Source: Nocardioides abyssi
GTDB lineage: Bacteria; Actinomycetota; Actinomycetes; Propionibacteriales; Nocardioidaceae
Length of the DNA: 64,000 bases
Reading direction: 5' to 3'
NCBI RefSeq assembly: GCF_030412915.1
Contig: NZ_JAUHJR010000002.1
Location: 372,001 to 436,000 of the forward strand
Positions within the stretch are counted from its first letter, which is position 1. Each line of letters starts with the position of its first letter. A model generated the notes under the pieces. It saw nothing but the letters and a program-made list of their open reading frames with translations, was not told the DNA's origin and did not search any database. A program made the translations under genes and the position numbers. Shown here piece after piece: positions 51,092 through 59,812 of this stretch.

Positions 51092-52132
51092 ATGGACACC
51101 TCGACCTTCCCTCGCTCGTCCGCCCGTCCCGTTCTCGTTCGTCCTGTTCAGCCGGTCTGGTCCGGCATGGCCGCCCTGCCGGTTCCTGCTGTCTCGTCTC
51201 ACGTGGCCGCGGGCGTCCGTGTCTGTGACCTCGCGGGGGCCTGGACCGGCTCCATCGCCGGGGCGCAGCGACCTGGCGGTGGATTCGCGGAACGGGCGCC
51301 GGAGACGTTCCGCGCTGACCGAGACCTGCCGTTCCCTGCTGTGCGCGCCTTCGCTGCGCTCGACAGTGTGGAGCCGTCCGCGGGTGGGGCGACGACGGGG
51401 TACGCCGTCGCCCGGATGGTCGCCCGCATCTTCTCGGCGACGCTGCTGGAGGCTGCGAGCGCGAGGCCCGGACCCCCGGTCCATCGGTCCTGCCACCATC
51501 GGTGCGGCGACTGCCTGTACCTCGGATGTGTCCGGGTGGGAGCGGCGCTCCTCGCACCGTGGCTTTACCGGGCAGATTGGCAGGAGGCCTACGCCTTGGC
51601 TGAGGTCGCCTGCCAGTGGGCTTCGCCGGTTGAAAGCCCGACACCCGACCCCGACGACCCGGTTCGTCTCAGGTCATCCGGCGACGACCCCGGTGAGCGA
51701 CTGTTGCAGAGCAGCATCCCGCTGTTGGAGCGTCTCGCGCTCGGCCTGGAGGCGCTTGCGGGTCTGAGACCGACGACAGCGACGCTTATCCCGCAGGTGA
51801 CCCTTCTCGACCTCAGCGACCCGTCGCGTGCGATGCCGAGATGGATTGACCGGGACGGGGGCGAGGTCTTCGATCTGCTGGACGTCTTGCCGGAATCTCT
51901 GGCGGTCGACGGGTGCGTTCGGCGGCGCGACGTCGAGTCAGAGGCCGCAGCCCTGGTCGCTCACTTGTCGCGAACGCGACGCAACTTCGCCGGAGTGAGG
52001 CTCCTCGTGCTCGATGGTCCAGATACGTCGCGGTGGTTTCCCGGCGACGGCGGTCCGTCCGTCCCTTATGAAAGGGCAGCGGACAGGAATCGAACGCAGT
52101 GGCGCGAATCCACTTGCAGCGCGTCGGAATGA
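51092..52132 (+). CDS. Hypothetical protein upstream of the tns operon
   Basis: The 346-residue product starts at ATG 51092. A Cys/His cluster HRSCHHRCGDCLYLGC near residues 130-146 could bind zinc. The rest is helical (QEAYALAEVACQWASP, LLQSSIPLLERLALGLEALA) with a later alpha/beta part (ESEAAALVAHLSRTRRNFAG). It is not recognised. Same strand as the tns operon and 390 bp upstream of it, separated by a leader region. Confidence 0.6.
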   Translation: MDTSTFPRSSARPVLVRPVQPVWSGMAALPVPAVSSHVAAGVRVCDLAGAWTGSIAGAQRPGGGFAERAPETFRADRDLPFPAVRAFAALDSVEPSAGGATTGYAVARMVARIFSATLLEAASARPGPPVHRSCHHRCGDCLYLGCVRVGAALLAPWLYRADWQEAYALAEVACQWASPVESPTPDPDDPVRLRSSGDDPGERLLQSSIPLLERLALGLEALAGLRPTTATLIPQVTLLDLSDPSRAMPRWIDRDGGEVFDLLDVLPESLAVDGCVRRRDVESEAAALVAHLSRTRRNFAGVRLLVLDGPDTSRWFPGDGGPSVPYERAADRNRTQWRESTCSASE

Positions 52133-52234
52133 CACATGGGGTATTCACTTAACCGTTTGTGTGTGCGACGCGCCTGAACTCAGTGACAAGAAGTATACGC
52201 CTGCGTCTCTGATTGACATGGCTCGAATGACCCC

Positions 52235-52263
52235 TTGACGCGGCCTGTCACACGCGATAGCGA
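52235..52263 (+). promoter_or_regulatory. Candidate sigma-70-type promoter
   Basis: TTGACG, 17-base spacer, TAGCGA. The best -35/-10 pair upstream of the tns genes; inferred. Confidence 0.45.
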
Positions 52264-52417
52264 TATGGCACGGAGTCCGGAAATACCGTGACACCGCTTC
52301 CTTGTCAAGAAGTATGCGATTTCTCGTCGCACTTCCCCGGGCCCTAGTTCCCGGCCAGCGCATCGCTCACACAACGCACGCCGGGAGGTCGATGAGTTAC
52401 CCCTGAGAACGACCGAA

Positions 52418-52495
52418 GGGGTGGTTCGTCCTGCCAGACGAACCACCCCTGCACAAGACCAACGGTCTTGCCATGTCCGGCCTTCTACCGGACAT
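52418..52495 (+). promoter_or_regulatory. Three tandem perfect hairpins in the tns leader
   Basis: Stem 1 is GGGGTGGTTCGTC / GACGAACCACCCC (13 bp, loop CTGCCA, 52418-52449). Stem 2 is CAAGACC / GGTCTTG (loop AAC, 52454-52470). Stem 3 is ATGTCCGG / CCGGACAT (7-base loop, 52473-52495). The first start codon follows 26 bases later. The run of exact stems suggests attenuation, protein binding or RNA protection. Confidence 0.75.
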
Positions 52496-52521
52496 CCCTA
52501 TCCCCAGCGAAAAGGATTGAG

Positions 52522-52809
52522 ATGTACTCAACTGTCGCAACGTTTCTGCCTGCGGTCAAGCAGGCAACCCAGCACCACATCGATTCACTCGGCACTGCCG
52601 TTGACGAGGTGAACTCTACCGTCGACGGGCTGCTCGACGAGGTCGTCATGTCGGTGTTGGACGCCGTCATGAACGACGTGCTCGCCCAGGTCACTGAGGC
52701 TGCCTACGACGCGGTGGTCGGCGCCATCGTCGATGCGTTCGGCGATGCGTTCGGCGATGCGTTCGGCGACGCGGTCACCGCGCCCTCGGTGGCTGGGGTG
52801 GCCGCCTGA
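52522..52809 (+). CDS. Small first gene of the tns operon
   Basis: The product has 95 residues from ATG 52522 with AAAGG upstream; its stop overlaps the tnsA start (TGATG). A fully helical acidic protein (FLPAVKQATQHHIDSLGTAV, DGLLDEVVMSVLDAVMNDVL) with a short exact repeat AFGD three times, encoded by a tandem 12-mer. It is not recognised. Its coupling to tnsA implies a role in transposition or its control. Confidence 0.6.
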   Translation: MYSTVATFLPAVKQATQHHIDSLGTAVDEVNSTVDGLLDEVVMSVLDAVMNDVLAQVTEAAYDAVVGAIVDAFGDAFGDAFGDAVTAPSVAGVAA

Positions 52810-53792
52810 TGACGCACATCAAGCCCCTCCCGACCGCTGCCAAGGACACCGCAAACGACACCGCCAGCGTCGACGTCGCAGTAGGCACCGGCATGAACGC
52901 CGCTGCCCCCGGCGAGAACGCGGTCCTCTACGTCGCCACGCACGTCGCCCGGGGCCACGGCCCGGACGCCGCAGACGACACCGACGGCAACACCAACCGC
53001 GACGTCGACTGCGACACCGACGGCGCCCGCGACGTCGGCGCCGGTGAGGAGGGGGGTGACACCCCGTTCCTCCTCGCCATGAATCGTCTCGCCGTCGCCC
53101 GCGCCACCACGGCCGCCGCTGCCGCACCCCGGCGTCGAGCCAGGGCTCGCAGTCAGGCACCGGACCGCTCGGGACTCGGCTACCTGTTCCCCGGCCTGGC
53201 CGTGGGTCAGCCCCGCTTCACCGGACGCGGGACCAGTGACCTCGGCAGGTTGACGCACATCCTGGTTCAGTCCCACGCGCGCACCGCGCAGGGCGGGGCC
53301 AGCGCCGATGTCCTCATCGGCGGGCTGTACGCCATCGCCTACGACCTCATCGACGCCAACCCCAACGCCCGACGGGTGCTGGCTACTGAGGCAGTCGGTC
53401 TAGCGATGGCTTACTTCAACCACTTCCTCCCCGACCGCAACTGGTTCCTGGCTGGTACTGAGTGGCGGGTCGCTGGGGGACGGGTGGACCTGGTGTGGGA
53501 GCACGTGGCGAGCCGCGAGGTCCTCTTCGACGAAGTCAAGACCAGCCGGGTGACCAACGGTCGTCAGGTCCAGCCCGCGTGGCTAGCCCAAGCACGCCGC
53601 TACAGCACCGCCGGAGTGGAGGACTTCGGCGCCGCGTTCCAGGGAACGCGGCTGGTCCTGTTGAACGCGCCCGATCAGGCTCGGCTCATCGCGCCTGACT
53701 TGTCGGTCGCGCGACTGCGCCCGACTCCGGCCGAACCTGCGCGCTGCGAGGACGGTTCGACGGTTCTCGCTCGTCCTGGGGGCGGCGCATGA
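52809..53792 (+). CDS. tnsA: TnsA-like endonuclease
   Basis: This 327-residue protein begins with about 110 residues of Asp/Ala-rich low-complexity sequence (VAVGTGMNAAAPGENA, DTDGNTNRDVDCDTDG). The nuclease core follows: FLAGTEWRVAGGRVDLVWEH, VLFDEVKTSR, with Asp227 and Glu242-x-Lys244 as the PD-(D/E)XK triad. TnsA makes the 5'-strand cuts at the transposon ends, allowing cut-and-paste. It overlaps tnsB by four bases (ATGA). The N-terminal extension is unusual for the family. Confidence 0.8.
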   Translation: MTHIKPLPTAAKDTANDTASVDVAVGTGMNAAAPGENAVLYVATHVARGHGPDAADDTDGNTNRDVDCDTDGARDVGAGEEGGDTPFLLAMNRLAVARATTAAAAAPRRRARARSQAPDRSGLGYLFPGLAVGQPRFTGRGTSDLGRLTHILVQSHARTAQGGASADVLIGGLYAIAYDLIDANPNARRVLATEAVGLAMAYFNHFLPDRNWFLAGTEWRVAGGRVDLVWEHVASREVLFDEVKTSRVTNGRQVQPAWLAQARRYSTAGVEDFGAAFQGTRLVLLNAPDQARLIAPDLSVARLRPTPAEPARCEDGSTVLARPGGGA

Positions 53793-55624
53793 GCGGGGTG
53801 TGGCGGGAACGAGGTCAGGTCGAGACTGGGTCGGTCGCGACGCGCGTCCACGAGCACGGACCGAAGCCGACGCTGCGGCCAGAGGTCAAGGAAGCGGTGC
53901 TGCAGACACTGGTGAAGCGCAAGGCCGAGCAGGGCAGCATCTCTGCGCGCGATGTCCGGGACGCGGCCCGTGTCTTGGACTGCGCGCCTCGCACCATCTG
54001 GCGCTGGGTGGCCGCGGGGAAGGTGCCGACGGGGGAACGCGGCCGTTGGACCCCCACCTCGGAGGACTTCAAGAAGCGGGCCGGGAAAACGTTCGAGGAA
54101 CTCCTCCTCCAGCACGGCAGCATCGCCGAGGTCCGGTTCCAGTTGAACAAGCAAGGCAACGCGCCGGTCAGCACCCGGACCATGCAGCGTGCGGTCGCTC
54201 GCACCATGCCGACCTGGGACGTCGTGTATCGGACGAAGGGCGCAGAAGCCGCACGCGGACTCCTACCGACCTCGCGCATGCCGGACCTCGGCGTGAACGA
54301 TGAGTGGTCAACCGACGACACCCAACTCCCCCTCTGGTGCGTCCTCCCCAACGGCTCCATCGGAAAGGCTCAACTGCAGGGCGTCATGGATGGACGCAGC
54401 CGCTACATCCTCTCGACGCTGATTTTGCCCTTCATCATCAACACCGAAGACGCGGTCGAGAACATCGCGAATGCCGTTCAAGGTCACTACACGACCAATG
54501 GGGTGTTCGTTGGCGGAAAGCCGAAGCGGCTGCGCACGGACCGGGGCAGCAATTTCACCGCCGAAGCGACGAGCAAGGGGCTCGTCGAGTACGGCGTGAA
54601 CCGGGTGCACAGCGCGCCGTACACGCCCGAACAGAACGGCAAGATTGAGCGCTGGCACCAGTTCAAGGGCCGTCTCAAGCACCTGCCGGGGTTCGACTGG
54701 AACGAGTGGAAGCGCAACGACAAGCGCAAGGCCAGTGAACCGCCCTCGCGTGACGGGCTGCTGACGTTCGAAGAACTTCAGGTCGAAGTCCTCAAGGCCG
54801 TGCGTGAGCACAACGTGGAAAGGGTGCACTCCGCGCACGGGATGACGCCGGAGGCGTGCTGGGAGCAAGAGGTCTCGTTGCACCCGGACGCCGTGGTGTT
54901 AGCCGACTCGGCGAGCATCCGTGCCGCGATGCGACAGACAGACACACGCGTCCTGCGCCGACAGCGCATTGCGTATGACAAGAAGTTCTACAACCTGCAC
55001 CCGCAGTCGGTCGCTGGCGGAGCCGACGAAGACCCCGACGTCATCAAGAAGCGCGCCCGGCTCGGCATGGCCGCCGAAGGACAAAAGGTCACCCTGCGGT
55101 TCCTGCACGGTCGAGCCGAGTACCTCTCGGTCTACAACAGGCACAACGAGTACCTCGGCGACGCGGTCTGGGACGAACTGCAGACCGTCGCTCAAGCAGG
55201 GCAGACCGCTCAACGGCGCCGCGAAGCCATCAAGGTGATGGAAGCGACCATCGAGAACATCGCGGTCGCCAACGTCGCCGCCGTCGCCGCACGTAGAGCC
55301 GAGGCGCTCGCGGCGGCCGAACCGGGCAAGGAGCAGTACGACGCCTACGACCAGCCAGACAACGACCGAACTGACGAGACGCGCGGTTCCGGTGACAGTT
55401 CGGATGGATCTACGCCTGCGGACGGCGGCGAGTACGAGGGTGGCGCCGGACCAGTAGAGGCGGCAGCAGCGGCCGGGATCGCTATCCGCAAGTCCCGCAC
55501 CGCTAGGACGAAGAGCGCCGCCGCCGCGGGGGCCGCCAAGCCCCCAACCCGTGCTGAACAGTTGAAGGAGCAGGAACGCAAGGACGCCATCGCGGCGGCC
55601 ACCTGGACAAGGCGCCCAGCGTGA
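53789..55624 (+). CDS. tnsB: TnsB-like DDE transposase
   Basis: The 611-residue product has N-terminal HTH regions for end binding (ISARDVRDAARVLDCAPRTI, WRWVAAGKVP). The integrase core has Asp176 in EWSTDDTQLPLW, Asp251 in LRTDRGSNF and Glu287 in PEQNGKIERWHQF: a DDE triad with D-35-E spacing. A beta-barrel domain (VTLRFLHGRAEYLSVYNRHN, EYLGDAVWDEL) and a charged Ala-rich C-terminal tail follow; in TnsB the tail contacts TnsC. It joins the 3' ends to target DNA. Motifs are intact. Confidence 0.93.
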   Translation: MSGVWRERGQVETGSVATRVHEHGPKPTLRPEVKEAVLQTLVKRKAEQGSISARDVRDAARVLDCAPRTIWRWVAAGKVPTGERGRWTPTSEDFKKRAGKTFEELLLQHGSIAEVRFQLNKQGNAPVSTRTMQRAVARTMPTWDVVYRTKGAEAARGLLPTSRMPDLGVNDEWSTDDTQLPLWCVLPNGSIGKAQLQGVMDGRSRYILSTLILPFIINTEDAVENIANAVQGHYTTNGVFVGGKPKRLRTDRGSNFTAEATSKGLVEYGVNRVHSAPYTPEQNGKIERWHQFKGRLKHLPGFDWNEWKRNDKRKASEPPSRDGLLTFEELQVEVLKAVREHNVERVHSAHGMTPEACWEQEVSLHPDAVVLADSASIRAAMRQTDTRVLRRQRIAYDKKFYNLHPQSVAGGADEDPDVIKKRARLGMAAEGQKVTLRFLHGRAEYLSVYNRHNEYLGDAVWDELQTVAQAGQTAQRRREAIKVMEATIENIAVANVAAVAARRAEALAAAEPGKEQYDAYDQPDNDRTDETRGSGDSSDGSTPADGGEYEGGAGPVEAAAAAGIAIRKSRTARTKSAAAAGAAKPPTRAEQLKEQERKDAIAAATWTRRPA

Positions 55625-55679
55625 GCACCACCTGACGCCAGCCCCAGGACCAGGCCACATCCGCTCAGCCCCACCATCT

Positions 55680-55743
55680 CGGCGCCCACAAGAGGGCGCC
55701 GCATGGCAGCACCGCCCCGCGCACACCGCTGGGCGGTGCTGCC
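55680..55743 (+). terminator. Two strong hairpins between tnsB and tnsC
   Basis: CGGCGCCC / GGGCGCCG (loop ACAAGA, 55680-55701) and GGCAGCACCGCCC / GGGCGGTGCTGCC (13-base loop, 55705-55743), both perfect. They could partly terminate transcription or stabilise the tnsAB message, setting TnsC and downstream levels separately. Confidence 0.65.
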
Positions 55744-55842
55744 CCCGCCCCCTCTATCTCCGTGCCCTCGACGACGGCACGGCGTCCCGACGCGCCCGCG
55801 TCGCGACATACCCGCATCACCTCAACCGAAAGGCACCACCTC

Positions 55843-56724
55843 ATGACCATCACCACCGACACCACCAGTGGCATGACCACCGGCACCACCACCGGCACCA
55901 CTGCCGCTGCCGTCCCGTCGCCGGGCCGACCGGTGCCCGTACCGGTCCCGGACAGCATCGGGCAGTTCCCTCCCTTGCCCGACCACGTCGCCCCGCTGCT
56001 CACCATCACCCAAGCCACCACCGCTGTGCGGATGACCATGGACTTCCGTGACATCGCCTGCTTCACCGGCGCACCCGGAACCGGCAAGACCACCGCTGTT
56101 ACCCAGGCCGTCGCCCGAGCCGTGGCCGATGAGGCAGCCGGAGCGCCTGCTGTGAAGTGGCGTTACTGCGTTCCGCCGCAGCGCGCGACACCGAAGGGCG
56201 CCATGCTCGCGCTGTACGAGTCCATCTTCGGGTGGACCGGCCCGCTCAACGAACGAGAGGCCACCGACGCCGTGGTCCGCCGCCTCGCCGAGGGTGACCT
56301 GGGTGTGGTCATCGACGAGGTCCACCACGTCGGCCTCCTCGGCATGCAGCAGTACCGGCACGTCTGGGACCGGGCCTGCATCTACGAGCAGGCCTTCCCC
56401 ATGCTGCTCGTGGGCTGCGACGTCCGGCAGACCCTGGCCGGAGCCGACGAGGTCCGCACCCGCATCGCTCGCTGGGTGATGTTCGACCACATCCAGCACC
56501 CCGACGACCTCGCCATCCTGGCCGGTGACCTGCACCCCCGCCTCGCGGCCACCTCCGAGCGGTCGCTGACCAAGATCAACACCGACATCACCGGCGGCAA
56601 CATCCGCGCCTGGTTCCAGTTCGCCAAGCACATCGACTATCTGCCCTCGACCGACCCAGCCAGGCCCACCCGGCTGACCGGCGAGGACGTCCGTCACCTG
56701 CGCCGGGCACTGGGGGTGCTCTGA
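55843..56724 (+). CDS. tnsC: TnsC-like AAA+ ATPase
   Basis: The 293-residue product contains Walker A GAPGTGKTT (Lys82), Walker B VVIDEVHH (Asp158-Glu159), sensor region FPMLLVGCDVRQTLAGADEV and an Arg-finger candidate RIARWVMFD. This is the TnsC/TniB/MuB-type regulator that polymerises on target DNA and connects the target selector to TnsAB. ATG 55843 is used (AAAGG upstream); the N-terminus is Thr/Gly/Pro-rich. Shorter than E. coli TnsC, closer to TniB size. Confidence 0.9.
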   Translation: MTITTDTTSGMTTGTTTGTTAAAVPSPGRPVPVPVPDSIGQFPPLPDHVAPLLTITQATTAVRMTMDFRDIACFTGAPGTGKTTAVTQAVARAVADEAAGAPAVKWRYCVPPQRATPKGAMLALYESIFGWTGPLNEREATDAVVRRLAEGDLGVVIDEVHHVGLLGMQQYRHVWDRACIYEQAFPMLLVGCDVRQTLAGADEVRTRIARWVMFDHIQHPDDLAILAGDLHPRLAATSERSLTKINTDITGGNIRAWFQFAKHIDYLPSTDPARPTRLTGEDVRHLRRALGVL

Positions 56725-56725
56725 G

Positions 56726-57943
56726 ATGCGAGTGCTCATCACCCAGTCACCGTCCGGGAACGCTCCCGCGTTGCTGCGAGGCCGATTCTCTCCCGACCAC
56801 GGCACGTTCGCTCTGCTCATCGGCGCCGCCGAGAAGGTCCGAGGTAAGCGGACCCGCAAGACCGTCACCATCCCGTTCTTCCACGCCCTCGGCAAGAATC
56901 TGCGCACCGTCGGGTCCTACACCACACAGACCTCACAGTTCCGGGCCCAGATTCAGCACTGGTTCGCTGCCTACAACGCCCGCGACCTGGTCGTGTTCAA
57001 CGGGTCCGTGCTCTATCCCGCGACGATGGCGGCGGTCTTCGAGTACGCCGCCACGGTCGGGCAGGTCACCTTCGTAGCCGAGCCCGGTGAGTACGAACGC
57101 ACCCGGGACGCCGTCCGGGCCGCCGGAATGCGCCCGGAACACCTCGACTGGGACGTCCTGCTCGACCGGCTGCCGGTCGTGCCCGGACCGGCCCCGGTCG
57201 AGGAACCCGACTACACGATGGACCACCTGCCCATCTGCGACTTCCTACTGTTCCGCCACCAAGCCCGCGTCCTGAACGAACCGGCCCGCTTCGCCGCCAT
57301 CGACGCCGACTACCGCGCCGCGTACACCGCCGCACTCAACCTCGACCCGGGTGATGACTCGGACCTGGAGTTGGACACGGTCGTATCCCTGCTCGCACGG
57401 GTCACCAGACACGCCACCACCACAGCCCCGCTCATGGTCGCGCTGCGCGCCACCCAGGCCGCCCTCCTCACCAGGGGATGGCTGCTGGGTGCCCACCAGG
57501 ACAAAGCCCTTGGCACCCTGTGCTCGGTCCGCTCCCCCAACCCCACCGCAGCACACTGGCGCGCACTTCACGGCTACGTCTCCACCCAACGCGTCGCAGG
57601 CGTCGCTCTCTACCTCCTCGACGTGCCACCCGAGGACCTCAACGAGGTCAGCGTCGCCGACGCTGCAAGGTTCCTGGCGACCGGCACCATCGGTTCTCAA
57701 CCCATCCCCGACCTGGCCCGGCCGCTGCTCGCCGCTCACCTGTACGCGCGACAAGCACAAGGCGCAACCGGTGCCGACTCGTTCCTCAACCACGTCGGAA
57801 CCCGCACCCACCTCGAACACCTCATCGATGCGCGCCGCCACCTCGGCATCCCCATCGACGCCCGTTTCCTCCGCGGACAACACCTCGCCCACACCGAACG
57901 ACCGCTCTGGCGGTTCGGTCTCGACCTCAGGACCCTTACGTGA
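56726..57943 (+). CDS. Unrecognised transposition-operon protein (TniQ position)
   Basis: The 405-residue product starts one base after the tnsC stop. It stands where tniQ/tnsD would be, but I see no CxxC/CxxH zinc fingers and no TniQ signature. Readable parts: KTVTIPFFHALGKNLRTVG, FRAQIQHWFAAYNARDLVVF, VFEYAATVGQVTFVAEPGEY, FLLFRHQARVLNEPARFAAI, RFLRGQHLAHTERPLWRFGL. The N-terminal half looks alpha/beta, the C-terminal half helical. Position suggests target selection or complex assembly; inference only. Confidence 0.6.
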   Translation: MRVLITQSPSGNAPALLRGRFSPDHGTFALLIGAAEKVRGKRTRKTVTIPFFHALGKNLRTVGSYTTQTSQFRAQIQHWFAAYNARDLVVFNGSVLYPATMAAVFEYAATVGQVTFVAEPGEYERTRDAVRAAGMRPEHLDWDVLLDRLPVVPGPAPVEEPDYTMDHLPICDFLLFRHQARVLNEPARFAAIDADYRAAYTAALNLDPGDDSDLELDTVVSLLARVTRHATTTAPLMVALRATQAALLTRGWLLGAHQDKALGTLCSVRSPNPTAAHWRALHGYVSTQRVAGVALYLLDVPPEDLNEVSVADAARFLATGTIGSQPIPDLARPLLAAHLYARQAQGATGADSFLNHVGTRTHLEHLIDARRHLGIPIDARFLRGQHLAHTERPLWRFGLDLRTLT

Positions 57944-58905
57944 CAACTACCCCCACACCGCGCCGGAAGCGGGCTCGACCCGCTGACCCGTCCCCCGCCC
58001 GGTCCGCACCGCAGCACACGCCGCCACGTTTGACGGCCGCGGGGGCGGCGGCCGAGCCCGCACCCCGCGAGCCAGCCGACACCGAGGCGCCAACCAACCG
58101 ACTTCGACCGTCCGCGCAACGGGTGCCGGGCCCGTTCAACACCGAACACATCGCCTATCTGTTCCGACAGCGCGGCTACCGCGTCAACGAGTTCGCGGGC
58201 CTGCTCGACCTGTCCAACAACGTCGTGGAGGCCTTCTTGCGCGGGACCGTCGAGCCTGGCGACCTGAGGCTGAGCACCATCGTGAACATGGCCGCGCTGC
58301 TCGGTATCCCTGTGCAGACCATGTTCGCCCCACCCGCGCCTCTTCCCCACGTGCCCCCGGTGGCAGTCACGCCGCACCACCCGCAGAACCCGGCTGACCC
58401 CGTTCAGAGTGCGGCAGCATCCGAGTCTGGGTCGTCGGACAGGGACGGGTCACCGGTCGAGGACAGAGCGTCGGTCGAAAGCGACGCTGCCCAACTCGTG
58501 GCGTGCGTCTACGACAACGGACGCGTCACCCCAGTTCAGGTCTCCGAACTTGCCCAAGCGTTCGGGTGGACGCTCACCCGCACCTACGACGCCGCGAAGG
58601 AAGCCGACCAGCGACTCCGATACGCCGGGCTCGCCATGACCACTAGCCATGGCGAACTGTTCGTCACCCCCACCGCCGACCACCTGGACGCACGCCGGGC
58701 GCTCGCGACCCGCCGAACCTACGAGCGCGGGCTCTCCCACGCCCACTACAAGGCTGCGCACCAGGTCTTCACCGGCGGCGAGGTGACCGTCAGCAACAGC
58801 GCCCGGCAACGACTCCGCACGCTCGGCGGCCTGGTCAATCTCGGCATCTTCACCGACGCTCGCGACCCCGCCTACACGCCCGAGGCACGCGAAGCGTTCC
58901 TCTAG
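57940..58905 (+). CDS. HTH protein, last gene of the tns operon
   Basis: The product has 321 residues from GTG 57940, overlapping the previous stop (GTGA). Pro/Ala/Arg-rich start, then an XRE-like HTH (IAYLFRQRGYRVNEFAGLLD, LSNNVVEAFLRGTVEPGDLR, IVNMAALLGIPVQTMF). After a Pro/Ser linker comes a second winged-helix-like region (VTPVQVSELAQAFGWTLTRT, LFVTPTADHLDARRALATRR) and a helical end. Two DNA-binding modules in a translationally coupled operon make it the best candidate for recognising dnaB or for regulating the operon. Not a known TniQ. Confidence 0.6.
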   Translation: MTTTPTPRRKRARPADPSPARSAPQHTPPRLTAAGAAAEPAPREPADTEAPTNRLRPSAQRVPGPFNTEHIAYLFRQRGYRVNEFAGLLDLSNNVVEAFLRGTVEPGDLRLSTIVNMAALLGIPVQTMFAPPAPLPHVPPVAVTPHHPQNPADPVQSAAASESGSSDRDGSPVEDRASVESDAAQLVACVYDNGRVTPVQVSELAQAFGWTLTRTYDAAKEADQRLRYAGLAMTTSHGELFVTPTADHLDARRALATRRTYERGLSHAHYKAAHQVFTGGEVTVSNSARQRLRTLGGLVNLGIFTDARDPAYTPEAREAFL

Positions 58906-58974
58906 CAGCGCCCATCTTCGTCCGTACTGAGCCAGCACGCGGACCGTCCGTGGACTTCAACTGGGCGGGCCCTG

Positions 58975-59562
58975 TTAGGGCTGTCGGGGACGCTGAACCC
59001 GCCCGGGCTGACCCTGCTGGACTCGGACCTGCTCGGCGGTGACCGTGCCAAACTTCGCATTCTGCACCGCGGGTCGAATCTCGCGCGACAGGTATCCGGC
59101 AAGGTCCTTCGTGGCGAGCATCAGGTCGTCGATGGCGCCACCAGACATGTGAACACGGTCGAACTCCATGGTCGCTACACCGATGGTGTCAATGACGGCT
59201 TCGGTGTAGCGCACCAGTTCCGTCAGCACCTCCAAAGGGAACGACACCTCGCTCGGACGCCCTTCCTCGGCGGCGCGGCTCACTCGACGGGCGTCCGCGT
59301 CGCGCTTGTTGCTGCACCGCTTGCACCAGGTGCGCGTCGCCGTCGGCACCGCCGTCTCACACGACAGACACCAATACGTCCTCTGGTCGCGGCCCACCCG
59401 TGCGCCAGGACCTGCCTGACCGGACGGCCCCTTCGGGAATTCCGAGATGGGTTTGGGCGCCACCACCGGACGCACGTCCACAGGCACCGCGGACGCCGCC
59501 TCATACCGATAGCCGAGCGGAATGCCGGTCTGCGTCAGTTCGTACTCGGCATCGAAATTCAT
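58975..59562 (-). CDS. Zinc-ribbon protein
   Basis: The product has 195 residues from ATG 59562. A CxxC ... CxxC ribbon, YWCLSCETAV ... TWCKRCSNKRDADARRVSRA, near residues 64-90, is followed by helices (VSFPLEVLTELVRYTEAVID, IDDLMLATKDLAGYLSREIR). Convergent with the tns operon. The ribbon plus basic helix resembles that of the 50032 protein. The function is unknown; DNA or RNA binding is likely. Confidence 0.6.
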   Translation of the reverse strand: MNFDAEYELTQTGIPLGYRYEAASAVPVDVRPVVAPKPISEFPKGPSGQAGPGARVGRDQRTYWCLSCETAVPTATRTWCKRCSNKRDADARRVSRAAEEGRPSEVSFPLEVLTELVRYTEAVIDTIGVATMEFDRVHMSGGAIDDLMLATKDLAGYLSREIRPAVQNAKFGTVTAEQVRVQQGQPGRVQRPRQP

Positions 59563-59812
59563 CACGGGTCCTTGTCTGGACGACACGAACCGTCCGGGCC
59601 CGAGCAGCCATGTCACGGCTGTTCGGGCCCGGACGGTTGCGAACAGGTCAGGCAGAAAATGTGCTCTCACCTGCAGATTTGTCCCGCAAGCGGCACCAGA
59701 TCGTCTCATGAATGCTGCGCGAGTGTCGTGGCTTGTCACGGCTCGCCCGCTACGGACGACGAATTGCGATCTGCTTCTCCACGCCACACCGACCCCCTCG
59801 AAGGAGAATCCG

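Larger units (their letters stand above)
52133..52521 (+). other. Leader region of the transposition operon
   Basis: No gene. It holds a candidate promoter (52235-52263), two direct copies of AAGAAGTAT (about 52190 and 52308) and three consecutive perfect hairpins before the first start codon. Confidence 0.6.

Noticed and set aside
52080-52135. tRNA gene on the minus strand (TTCGATTCCTGTCC-like T-loop)
   Set aside because: The T-stem does not pair and no D-arm, anticodon arm or matching acceptor strand can be drawn. At most a chance resemblance or a small remnant.
52733-52775. Tandem 12-mer GCGTTCGGCGAT
   Set aside because: Real, but it lies inside the coding sequence of the small tns gene and merely encodes the AFGD repeat; too few units for a CRISPR or satellite.
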